NCBI GenBank assembly: GCA_035610365.1
Contig: CM069436.1
Location: 56,311,505-56,375,504, forward strand
Length of the DNA stretch: 64,000 nucleotides
Reading direction: 5' to 3'
From: Aquatica leii
Taxonomy: Eukaryota > Arthropoda > Insecta > Coleoptera > Lampyridae
The number at the start of each line of letters is the position of its first letter. The stretch's first letter is position 1. Below the pieces are notes generated by a model. The model had not been told where the DNA came from. It ran no database searches and saw only the letters and a program-made list of their open reading frames with translations. This document shows positions 43,390 through 52,839 of this stretch, piece after piece. The translations under genes were made by a program, and so were the position numbers.

Positions 43390-44880
43390 AACGCTACGGT
43401 AATTAAATTTTACTGTGATTGTCGTCATTGTAAATAAAGACCATTGGTCATCAATCGCCGTAAAATCTTAATTATAATTCAACTAACTGATAACAACACG
43501 TGCGTACTAACCTGTAAGCTTTAATTGCTTCTAGCTAATCCATCGACCTTTGCAATCGCTACAAAAATTACTTTTAAATACACGTTCTAATTAATAATCT
43601 TTCTGCTCGTCTCGTATGTATGTTAAGTAACAGAATTTTAAACACTTTAATTAAGATAAATTTTTTCATGTCATTCTACCGTTGTCAAAGTGCATTTTGT
43701 AGCTGTGTAAAATAAAACCCAATAAAAAATCTTAGAATTATGGTACGTAATTAATAAGTTTCTCTGGTTTATCAATAAATACCTTGAAATTTTGTTTGTA
43801 GACGGACTCCTGGTTAGTTTTAGGCCAGTTGACGTCGGCAGGAACTACAATAAGAAAATTAATATGGAAAGATTTTCAATAAGCCGCCACTAAGGTTAAA
43901 ATTGGATTGTGAAGCACAAACTCAGGCACAAATCCACAGTACGCTACTACAAAATTAAAACGAAATCTAGTGAAATTTAATTAGCTGTAATTGCTTTACG
44001 AAATTGGGAAGTTTTTTCCGCTATAAACTAACTATTCACTGTGCCAATATTAAAAACGTCCGATGTAATTTTTCATCTAAATGGGGTCAGTTTACCACCC
44101 AACCAACTATATTTCGTTACTCAAAGCATTTTGAACGACTGCCGACTAAGTTTTTTAAAATCACCCATATTTAACACCTCACTCCGCTACCACCTCTATA
44201 AAGGTTGTATCCGAAATTTTTGTAAAAGAAACCAATACCACAAAGAATTAAAAAGAAGATGCAAACAAATCTAATCACAATGCAAAAGTAGAGTTCGAAG
44301 ATGACCTTTCTCATTGTGAGAACTGCAACGACAACCAAAATATCAAAAAGTTTAATTACGGTCATAAAGATTAACTTGCTGAAACCTAAATTATAAAACT
44401 GTCTCTAGAAAGTAATAATATGTAAAAATGACTTAATTCCAAATGTAATTTAATAAAACTAACACCAATAAATCAAGTACGAATGCACTCTGAATGTACT
44501 TAATACAATGAACTTTTAAACAAACTTATGATAAACAAACTGTTAAAACATATTTAATTACAATAATATCTAGAAATGAAACATAACTTCAATACAACTA
44601 GAATTTTACCAGGACAAAGAAAGTGTCAAATCAACGTAACTACAGAATACGGCTGTTTATGTAGCGTAAAAATTTCGAATTAATTGAATACAAAATTTTG
44701 CTTACTTTGATTGACAAAAATGAATTCAAAAACGTAAAATAACTTCCTTAAATTAACGTAAAATTAATTAAACAATCACAAAGTACATGAAACGAATAAA
44801 ATCTACTCAATTACCCGTTCTTTTACAAAAAAATCGCACAAACTTAAAGGACGATTACAAATGAAACAAAAATCACTAAT
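43390..44880. other. ~1.5 kb AT-rich DNA, no gene seen
   Basis: Only short unsupported frames (for example 44041-44274). Confidence 0.5.
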
Positions 44881-44929
44881 AAGATTTGGTTTACAAACAC
44901 GTAGAAAAAAGTTCTCAAATATCTTTAGG

Positions 44930-45115
44930 GATGCGAAAGTCGGCTTTCCGGAAACCGATTTCTGCAGAGAGTTTTTTGGAAACCAACCTCGGGCGGGTTC
45001 AGCCGGGACGGGTTTCGCCAGATGATTTTCCAGGAACAGGTTTTGGACTGAGAGAAGTTTTGCCGAGACGGATCTCGGCAGAAAAGTGTTTTTCCAAGTT
45101 TTTGTGGCCGCCTGT
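44930..45115. repeat. GC-rich patch with degenerate internal repeats
   Basis: Reiterates variants of GCCGGGACGGGTTTCGCC, CCGGAAACCGATTTCTGCAG and TGCCGAGACGGATCTCGGCA (the last containing GCCGAGA/TCTCGGC as an inverted pair). Frames on both strands stay open through it (44886-45197 plus, 44925-45179 minus), as expected for an in-phase repeat. Nothing identifies a protein. Confidence 0.5.
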
Positions 45116-45199
45116 ATACAACTTTTCGGTTTACGTTTATTTTACGATGTGGTTGAAAGTCACGCGTAATTTTAAACAATTATTTATAATTTTTTAGAA

Positions 45200-45895
45200 C
45201 ATCAGTAGAGGGACTTTTAGTTACTATTTCATTGCGATGGTAATCGTCGTCCACATCTTTGAGGTCGGTGATCAGTTGAAAGTCTCATACTTTTTGAACT
45301 GTTGTCATGTAAAGAAATACTTGGTTCAGTTTACAAAGGTTTATCTTCGCGGTTTCTTTTTTCCATAATCCTATAATTGCTTCGGTTATGCTCAAATATA
45401 AGTGAAGAGCTATGAGGGTCGTAGGACTCTTTGTCTAAATAACATAAAAGAATGATACAAACTATAAATAAGGCGTTAGGAACTCTTTTTATTAGGAAAA
45501 GCTACACAAGCTAAAAATCATTAACTAATTCTGAATATTTTTTTAAAAAACCTTTTGATACGGAACTGAAATTTATTGCGTAGGCAACTAAACGTAATTA
45601 TCGATTACTAATTAAGTTTTAAACTCACATACGCGATACTGTAACAACAAACGCATTGAGTTCATAAATACGATACTGTAACGACAAATGCAATAAGTTT
45701 GGTTATGACAAAATTAAGAAACAAACCCAGTCATTGATAGCGCGGTAAAAAACGTAAGGATACTCACAGTTCAGCCAATAAAAAACTTTATAAGCATACA
45801 CTAACTGATAAGAAGCGGTCGGTATTAGGTGTCAATCAAAAAGGTAGCAACGTCATACTAGCATGATAATGGAATTCTTAATATCTTAGGTTTAC
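45200..45895. other. AT-rich spacer
   Basis: Contains a short direct repeat, TACGATACTGTAACRACAAA-type, at about 45633-45688 (two units, period about 40). No gene. Confidence 0.5.
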
Positions 45896-45900
45896 ATAAA

Positions 45901-46278
45901 TGTAACAGCTTTACTAAAACGTTTGAAAACTTATTCTCAAGTTTGAGAGCCTTCACGAAGTTTTTATCTATTTCCGGAACGTTTACCGAAAGATATAGAA
46001 ATTTCTCAAAAGATGGCCAAAATGTATAAATGCGGTACAAACAAATCATAGGGCAGTTATTTCAGTAATTCGAAGTCAGCAGTGTTAAGAAGATTATTCA
46101 AGTTTAAAAAAATAAGCGATTAACGCGTGTCAAGATAAATATACGGAGTATAACCTTGTACGTGACTTTAATGTAAACAACTGTGTGAAGTTATCCGCGG
46201 ACATTATCTTTTGAGTAAGTGTACTATATAAGTGTAAATGTTTTTAGTTCAAATAAATTAGTTTTATTAATCGTTTCA
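45901..46278 (+). repeat. Solo or isolated LTR of the Gypsy copy 1 family
   Basis: Plus-orientation homologue of the LTR at 40067-40462. It starts TGTAACAGCTTTACTAAAAC and ends near TCGTTTCA at 46278. Shared blocks: TTATTCTCAAGTTTGAGA, CCGAAAGATATAGAAA, TGCGGTACAAACAAATCATA, GCAGTGTTAAGAAGATTATT, ATACGGAGTATAA-CTTGTAC, GTGACTTTAA and GTTATCCGCGGA. No gag or pol follows on the right, and no matching target duplication was found, so a solo LTR with eroded flanks or a truncated element are both possible. Confidence 0.75.
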
Positions 46279-46918
46279 ATACGTAGACCAGACGGCAATA
46301 CGGAATTGCATTAAATATTTTTAATTTATTCGGTTACAAGCGTATGTAACCAATGAACTCCATAACACCCCGTGTTAATTAGAAATTGGCAGTTAGAATA
46401 TTGTATACATATTATATGTATATCTTTTTTTTATAGTTACTTTATAATTTGTTATAAAATATTTACTACAAAATCTAAAAAAGAGACAACATTTATTTGA
46501 TTGGTTGAAAGCTGTACATATTGCGTTAATTTAATGTAGTAGAAAAGATATTGTATCTGTCCTATCTACATAATATTTGAAAGTGTCTTGTTTATAAGGT
46601 AAATATTTAATAAAGTGCACCGAAGCAACAAATAAAGAGGACTCTAAAACAAAATAATCTTGAGATATTGTTAAAACAGTTTATTAATTTCTTTGTAAAT
46701 AAGTGTTCTATTAATTTTACAAAAATTATTTTTAAATAAATTTTTTTTTTCTACAAGTACATATCCAATCAAAGGTAGCTAACAGTTAAATTTTTTTTTA
46801 ATTACTAACGTTTCTACTATTAATTATGCAAAGGTAAACACATTGGCAACAACAGTTTACGTGATTAAAATTAACACTAACGTTAAAGTGATCCATCACA
46901 AGTTGAAATCGTATATAC

Positions 46919-47312
46919 AGGGTGTTTCTGCAATACGACTACAACCTAAAAAAGTAGATTTCTAAAATGTATAAAAATTTTTCTTGCAAGAATTTTGTGT
47001 AAAGTGGCTCATTTTTGAAATATTTGCAATTAAAGTTTTTAGGCCGGTCTTGATTAAATAAGTAGAATTTTCTGTTGATTTTGACTATGCGGTAAATGCT
47101 GTGAGATCCTCATTTTAAAACGTTTTCATGGATTGTGTTGATTATTGAATTCCTTAATTTACTATCATTTACAAAATAAATTTTTGATAAAACAATTACA
47201 GCAGATGCCAATCTTTATTTTTTCGTGATGTCATTAACCTAACTTAACAAAATGTATTTTGTGTTTTTGATTACGTTTATCTGCGGTTGTAGCTAAAACA
47301 ATACTTTAGTTT
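46919..47312 (+). repeat. Dispersed repeat, TA-flanked CAGGGTG end
   Basis: Begins TA|CAGGGTGTTTCTGCAATACG and ends TATCTGCGGTTGTAGCTAAA-AC. The inverted, more diverged copy is at 9030-9391. Its right end coincides with the start of the Gypsy 3' LTR at about 47320, so the Gypsy element may have inserted at or near it. No coding capacity. Confidence 0.7.
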
Positions 47313-47319
47313 TCAACTT

Positions 47320-48089
47320 TAAAAGAAACCCCAAATTTTCAAAACTTAAATGTATTTGCAAAACGAACGTACACGGAGACGTAGTGGAACCCAAACACAC
47401 AAAATAATATAAGAATCAAATTAAAAATTGAATCCCGATTACAATCGATTCGTCATGGTTATAATTAAACAATAATTACTCTTAAAAATCCATAGTAACA
47501 AAATTAACCATTAAGCGCTACAAGTTTATGAAACCTGAAATAAAACCAAAACTTGTACTTAAACGTCGTCGTCTTGTAGACATGGATCGTAAATGCGTTT
47601 GTCGATAACTTTTGACAACTCCGCTCCGATAACTTGCTATCGATGGTAACAAAAACCCGAACGCAAAACAACAAACCGACAAATATTTTGGTGTTTATAT
47701 TAAATTAAGTAATTATTAAAGAACAACTCTTAGTGATGCATAAACGATACAGCCTGACCAAGCGGTGGATAAATTAAATCCTGGTAAAAAAATCCAAACA
47801 AATCGTGTGTAGCCTAAAACCAAAAAATTCCGTTACACTAAATATATTTCTGGGACAATAATCTCAAAAAAAAACCAAAATTGCAACTTTAAGCAAAATT
47901 TGTTGTAAAAAATATTCAGACAACTCTTTTTTAAAAGTTTACAATCCTTTCCTTGACGCGTCTACGCTGTCCGACTGTCATCGCCAAAAGCCGCGCGAAA
48001 CACGGGCAATACCTCAGTGTCATAAATCAAATAAATAATGATTTTAGAATAAAAATTACTAAAACTTAACGCAAAATTAGCGTGTAACA
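47320..48089 (-). repeat. 3' LTR of Gypsy family 2
   Basis: On minus it begins TGTTACACGCTAATTTTGCG at 48089. Shares with 51600-52839 the blocks TCGATAACTTTTGACAACTC-CGCTC, CGTACACGGAG, ACAATAATATAAGAAT-type, CAACTCTYTYTTAAAAGTTT and CGCTGTCCGACT. The outer boundary near 47320 is set by loss of similarity and by the dispersed repeat end. Confidence 0.8.
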
Positions 48090-48121
48090 ACACCCTCTTT
48101 CTAAAAAAAAATGTTCAAATT

Positions 48122-48929
48122 TTAGGAAAACGAAATTCTTAAAAAGAAAATCATCTTGAGGTTTTGTAGCCACATTAAAGAATGATGATCTGTAATGAAA
48201 AAAAACTTTACTTCTTCTATGTACGGTCTGAATTTTTCAACCGCATAGATTACTGCATGGCATTTATGCATAGTAGCTGAGTAGTTTCGTTCTAATTTAG
48301 TCAGTGACAGACCTAAATATGCTATTACACGTTCACTGCCATCTACTTTTTGAGAGAGAACTGTGCCAATACCAAATCCAGTTGCGTTAGTTTGAACATA
48401 AAACGGAAGCTCAAAATTCGGACACAAGAAAACGGAAGCGTTAGTCCAAAAGCTTTTTATTTTTTTACATATTTTTTTGCAGTAATTGCTCCAACAAAAT
48501 TTAATCTTCTTCTGAAGTGAAGTTGTAATAGGCGCTATTGTTGTAGCGTAAATGGTGATAAAACATCTATACCAACCAGCTAGATCAATTATAGACCAAA
48601 TTTCTTTGGTATTGGTAGGAGTGGGACTAGTTAAGATAACCTGCACTTTGCTACTCTCTACCTTGAATCTGTATTTATTTACAATGTACCCCAAATAACA
48701 CAACTCTGAACAGAAATATTCGCATTTCTCTTTATTTAATGTTAAACACTGCGGCTATTAATCGTTCGAAAACATTATCCAAAACTTCTAAGTGTTTCTC
48801 AAACGTGTTAGTTGATATAATAATGTCATCCAGATAACAAAATACATATAGTTGTAAGTTTGCAGACAAAACACGCTGCCAAGTAGCCCTAGCATGATGT
48901 AAAATAAAACAATTTAGTTTACGAATCAA
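48122..48929 (-). pseudogene. Gypsy RT palm and RNase H, partial
   Basis: RT part (48732-48929): ARATWQRVLSANLQLYVFCY-LDDIIIS, with an intact YLDD box, then EKHLEVLDNVFERLIAA. RNase H part (48122-48703): CYLGYIVNKYRFKVESSKVQ, SPTPTNTKEIWSIIDLAGWY, NFELPFYVQTNATGFGIGTV (QTDAS in active enzymes, here QTNAT, so the first catalytic Asp is Asn), AYLGLSLTKLERNYSATMHK and FFITDHHSLMWLQNLK (DHHSL). Frame change near 48715. The RT N-terminal half is deleted. Confidence 0.9.
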
Positions 48930-48956
48930 CTCATAACCCTTACTGCCTAAAATAGT

Positions 48957-49292
48957 TTAAGATGCGACGAAGTCTAACAAAGCGACATTTTTTAACCCAA
49001 CAACCGACACGTCTAAATATTGCCTCTCATCGTCCTTTACATAAGCAAATATAAAGTCAAGCAAGTATTTGTTTTTGTCATCAAATTTGGTGTTTTTAAA
49101 AAATGTATATTCGGAAATTAAAGTATCAGGTGACTTTAATCGGAATAAAATGCAACAATGCTTAGTAAGAATTCCTGGTTTTTCGCAACGATAGAAATGT
49201 ACGCGGAGCTTTGCAACCACGAGCAAAATGCTCAAGAAGACTACAATTTCAACGACGAAAATCAAGTACGGTGCCTGCAATCGACTCGACAA
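48957..49292 (-). pseudogene. Gypsy nucleocapsid and protease, degraded
   Basis: A decayed zinc knuckle, FYRCEKPGILTKHC (first Cys is Phe), is followed by YTFFKNTKFDDKNKYLLDFI-type linker and RQYLDVSVVGLKNVALLDFV-AS. The last segment is where a retropepsin has its D-S/T-G-A active site. Here it reads DFVA, so the protease is inactive. Confidence 0.75.
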
Positions 49293-49523
49293 TAATTTTT
49301 CCAGAACCTTTCCTGCGTCTTACCTCTTGCTCTAACATAACGCTTTTGAGTTTGTGAGACTAATTTATATCGCCGCGTCCACGTCGCTCTGATGAGATTT
49401 CAACATACGCGAGATCCGGCAATTGTAAAAATTGCGCTTCCGACACATGTCTTTTTCTTACTTCTATTTCTTCAATATTTTTTCCGTATTTAAATAACTC
49501 TAGCTCAAAATAAAGATTTTTAA

Positions 49524-49709
49524 TTACTCTTCTTTTGAAAGAATCTTCAATAACCGACCGAACAGATTTCTAATAATAACCAAAAAAACTCCTATTGATT
49601 TTTTCTTTCCCTGAACGCGTGTTTTAATTCCCGCTATTAATTTTTTATCATAATCCTGAGGTTGAAACTGTATACTGAGTTCTGCTTTTAACACTCGCGC
49701 GATTACCAT
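49524..49709 (-). pseudogene. Gypsy gag fragment (C-terminal capsid part)
   Basis: Reads MVIARVLKAELSIQFQPQDY, DKKLIAGIKTRVQGKKKSIG, VFLVIIRNLFGRLLKILSKE. This matches the capsid region of Gypsy gag proteins (Retrotrans_gag-type) by phrase structure. It ends in a frame lesion before the zinc knuckle region (49300-49520). Confidence 0.7.
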
Positions 49710-50012
49710 TTGTGTTCCAAAACAACATCAACTAAACGTGAAGGGGTACTAGCGTGCGCACTAGCAATGTTTTCTTCATCAGAACCGCTATCCGACAGCA
49801 AAAATAAAACGGTATCGTTATGTGACTTGCGTAATTTCAACGTTTCGTTAAGTATCTTTAAAATGTTTAGAATTTTTTTTTGATCATTTGTTACGAGAAA
49901 CTCGGGTTTCTAGAGTTGAGCTGTCAAAATAAAAAAAGTCCCACCGGTCTTCTCATAACCAAACAAAGCAACGGCTAGCACAGCTTCTTCGGAAAGGGAT
50001 CGCAGGCTTTGT

Positions 50013-51147
50013 TATGTGTGATTACAACGTGAATTTAAAAAAAGGCGCCAAGACGATGAAAAATTAAAGTCGAGGGATACCGTCTAACTCTCCTCGTAGT
50101 AAGCGAAGAATAAATAACACTACAAAAATAATAACACCAAATATATATATTTATTGTATCACAGAAGTTGAAACAATCATAGAAATGTAAATTCTTGACA
50201 ACATTTATACGTAGGTTGGTTAAATTAGAAATTGCGCCAAGTGGCGAGCAACACACCGTGCAACAAACTGCCCTTGTCGGACTAGATAATTACATACATA
50301 TAGCGTCTGAATTGATAAGTACATATATTTAAATTGTAGACAAATCAAATAAATTAATCCTTCGAGATTCGATGTGCACAACTGATAAATTTGCGAAGCA
50401 CAAAAATACAATTAATTGTGTTAAGTTAACATGCACGTACGGTCCTAAACGACCTAGTCTCCGAAACACAAATAAAAAATTGAAAGTAGTAATACTTACA
50501 GGCTTTACCTCAGTCGGACTGTTAGCTAACCTCCGTACTTGATGTACCTAAAAATACTATTAAACCCAGATTGGAACAAGCATATACGTTTAACACAAAT
50601 AAAAAAAGTTTGTTTGGCATCCAATTATTACGAACGTAAGTGCGCAGCGTTTCCCTGTGACTTAATCAATTAAATTTTCCATGTTTGTCTTCGTAAAAGA
50701 AAGGACTGTCCTGGCGGTTCTCAACCTTTGACGGTGGATATGATAAGGACGTATCAATACTTTGACGTCATGGACTATTCCGAATAAGACCACCTGTTGG
50801 TTATCTTGACTGATAACGCAGAACAATTGGTGGCTACCAAAATCCGTTATAGAAAATTAGTAGGTGTCAATTTAAACCCTCAATAAAGAAAATTGTATAC
50901 CACTTACCCTGTTTCAACCTTCCACAAATAAACGCATAATAAATTAGCAGCGTGACACAATCTAACGGTGGAGGTTAGCACGGGCGTCCAAGTAACAAAA
51001 CTCGATAAAAATCTAATGTAAAGTGAATTGTAAATATGCTGTCAAAAATGTGACAGTCTGGCGCAAGAGCAGAAAGGTCCTGACAAATTTCATACTAACG
51101 AGACATTTTCCATACTCGCGACTTGAACTACTAATATCTTATTTTAA
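50013..51147. mobile_element. ~1.1-kb insertion splitting gag, possible solo LTR
   Basis: The gag reading stops at 51150 (IPMTNV) and resumes only below about 49990. On the minus strand the intervening block begins TGTGTAACGTTAAAAT and ends CACATAACA, a TG...CA pair with short inverted ends, and has an AATAAA (about 50145-50155 region) toward its end, all LTR-like. No target duplication or gene was found, and no partner copy is in the window, so the call is tentative. Short unsupported frames occur at 50035-50411. Confidence 0.35.
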
Positions 51148-51149
51148 CG

Positions 51150-51371
51150 TTACACATTAGTCATTGGTATCCGGTTGCCCCTAACCATAAGATGCGACAA
51201 ACGACTGTTTAAAATCAAAAATTTCTTACGATCAGATCGCGCTGTGAACTCAAAAATCTTTTTTGATAACACGGAAATTTTATCATTGCATGCTTGTATT
51301 TCGTCCGAAAATTTTTTATCACATTCTGGATATTTACTTCCGTGCCCGATTTTTCTAAGTTCTTTACGCAT
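51150..51371 (-). pseudogene. Gypsy gag fragment (N-terminal part)
   Basis: 73 codons: ELRKIGHGSKYPECDKKFSD, ACNDKISVLSKKIFEFTARS and RKKFLILNSRLSHLMVRGNR. It precedes the capsid fragment in the expected order and lies just inside the 5' LTR. The frame runs into the insertion boundary. Family assignment rests on position and style. Confidence 0.55.
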
Positions 51372-51956
51372 AAAATTTATATCGCAACTAGTAGGAAAAC
51401 CACGATATTCTAATTGATAAATTAACTAGTCTAAAAAAAGATTCGTAAAACAAAATCACACAAAACTAAAACAATCTGAGGATACTGCAGCAGCACGCGA
51501 CTAACAATTTCCATATTTTTAAATTCTTTTACACTCCGGACGAGCCTCTAAATTATTGTTACGTAAATTTATCAACATAGGGACGTAACAACCCAGGTTT
51601 AACTTTAAAAAAACTCAAAGTTTTCAAAAAATAAAATGTAATTGCAAAATGAACGTACACGGAGGCGTTGTGAAACTCAAACACAAAAAATAATATAAGA
51701 ATGAAATTAAAACTATACAGTATCTATTTTTAAATTAATTAAACCAAAATCATAGTAAAATAATTTGAACATTAGGCGCCACAAGGTCATAAAGCGTTAA
51801 ATAAAACGAAACCTGTACTAAACGTCGTCACCTCGTAGACATGAATCGTCAATGCGTTGGTCGATAACTTTTGACAACTCCGCTCAGATAACTGGCTATC
51901 GAAGACAACAAAACCCGAACGTAAAACACCAAACCGAGAAATATTTCGGTGTTTAA

Positions 51957-52531
51957 AGGCCGATTCTCATTAGAGCATCACTAAGCAGCGCGTCGCAGCG
52001 CTGCGCGACGCAGCAAACTGCTGCTCATAATTGTTACCGGGTTATTTAGTGCAACCGTTCTCACTAAAGGCCGATTCTCATTAGAGCATCACTAAGCAGC
52101 GCGACGCAGCGCTGCGTGACGCAGCAAAGTGCTGCTCATAATTGTTAGCGGGTTATTTAGTGCAACCGTTCTCACTAAGCGCAGCGCTTCGCGTCACCTC
52201 AGAAGGCAGCAAAACTCGAATTGTCGGGTGAGCATTCTTTCGCTGCTTGCTGCTATCAAAAACGCAACTCAATGCTTACGACTTGATTTTCGCTGCTTAA
52301 GTGTGAATACCCCTACAAAATTCTGCTGCTTGCCACAGTTTGCTGCGTCGCGCAGCGCTGCGACGCGCTGCTTAGTGATGCTCTAATGAGAATCGGCCTT
52401 AAATGCTTACGACTTGATTTTTGCTGCTTAAGTGTGAATACCCCTACAAAATTCTGCTGCGTGCCACAGTTTGTTGCGTCGCGCAACGCTGCGATGCGCT
52501 GCTTAGTGATGCTCTAATGAGAATCGGCCTT
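51957..52531. mobile_element. MITE with long TIRs and internal tandem duplications
   Basis: Ends AAGGCCGATTCTCATTAGAG-CATCACTAAGCAGCGC and its complement. The TIR extends about 65 bp through GCAGCGCTGCG-type palindromes. The left end is duplicated in tandem (units starting 51957 and 52067, period 110). The right end is duplicated too (units from about 52273 and 52404, period 131). It is much more GC-rich than its host LTR. Flanks are TTTA/TTAAT, suggesting a TTAA- or TTA-type target, not certain. The open frame through it (52129-52386) is a by-product of the repeats. Confidence 0.85.
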
Positions 52532-52539
52532 AATAGTTA

Positions 52540-52625
52540 ATTGTCACTAGTCCAGAAAGTGTTATTTTGCAAGTATGAGCATATTTGTAGGCCGAGATAA
52601 AGCCGAGGGCCTACAAAAAAAACGA
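52540..52625 (-). repeat. GC-capped hairpin, copy related to 5327-5398
   Basis: Contains CACTAGTCCAGAAAGTG, ATTTTGCAAGTATGAGCATA, TTTGTAGGCCGAG and GGGCCTACAAA, matching the complement of 5327-5420 block by block. The inner stem (TTTGTAGGCC / GGCCTACAAA) is kept; the outer stem is partly lost. Confidence 0.65.
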
Positions 52626-52839
52626 AAGTTGCATTCTTAAGCAAAATTTGCTCTAGAAGATATATAGACAACTCTCTCTTAAAAGTTTACAATTCTTTCC
52701 ACGACGTGTCCACGCTGTCCGACTAAGTTATCGCCAAAAGTCGCGCGAAACAAGAGAAAAAAATCAAGGTCATGAATCAAATGAATTATAATTTTAAAAT
52801 GGGCATTAATAAAATTTAACGCAAAGTTTGCATGTAACA

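Larger units (their letters stand above)
47320..52839 (-). mobile_element. Ty3/Gypsy LTR retrotransposon of a second family, internally deleted
   Basis: Two LTRs in the same orientation: 3' LTR about 47320-48089 and 5' LTR about 51600-52839, the latter enlarged by a MITE. Between them, on the minus strand: gag N-terminal part (51150-51371), an insertion (about 50013-51147), gag C-terminal part (49524-49709), zinc knuckle and protease (48957-49292), then RT and RNase H (48122-48929). RT fingers are missing (protease runs into the palm at about 48940), and all of integrase is missing (RNase H ends about 33 bp before the 3' LTR). The element cannot move on its own. Confidence 0.88.
51600..52839 (-). 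repeat. 5' LTR of Gypsy family 2, enlarged by a MITE
   Basis: On minus it begins TGTTACATGCAAACTTTGCG at 52839. Blocks shared with the 3' LTR flank an insertion at 51957-52531 that the 3' LTR lacks. A second foreign piece, the GC-capped hairpin (52540-52625), directly follows the MITE and is also absent from the 3' LTR. Confidence 0.8.
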
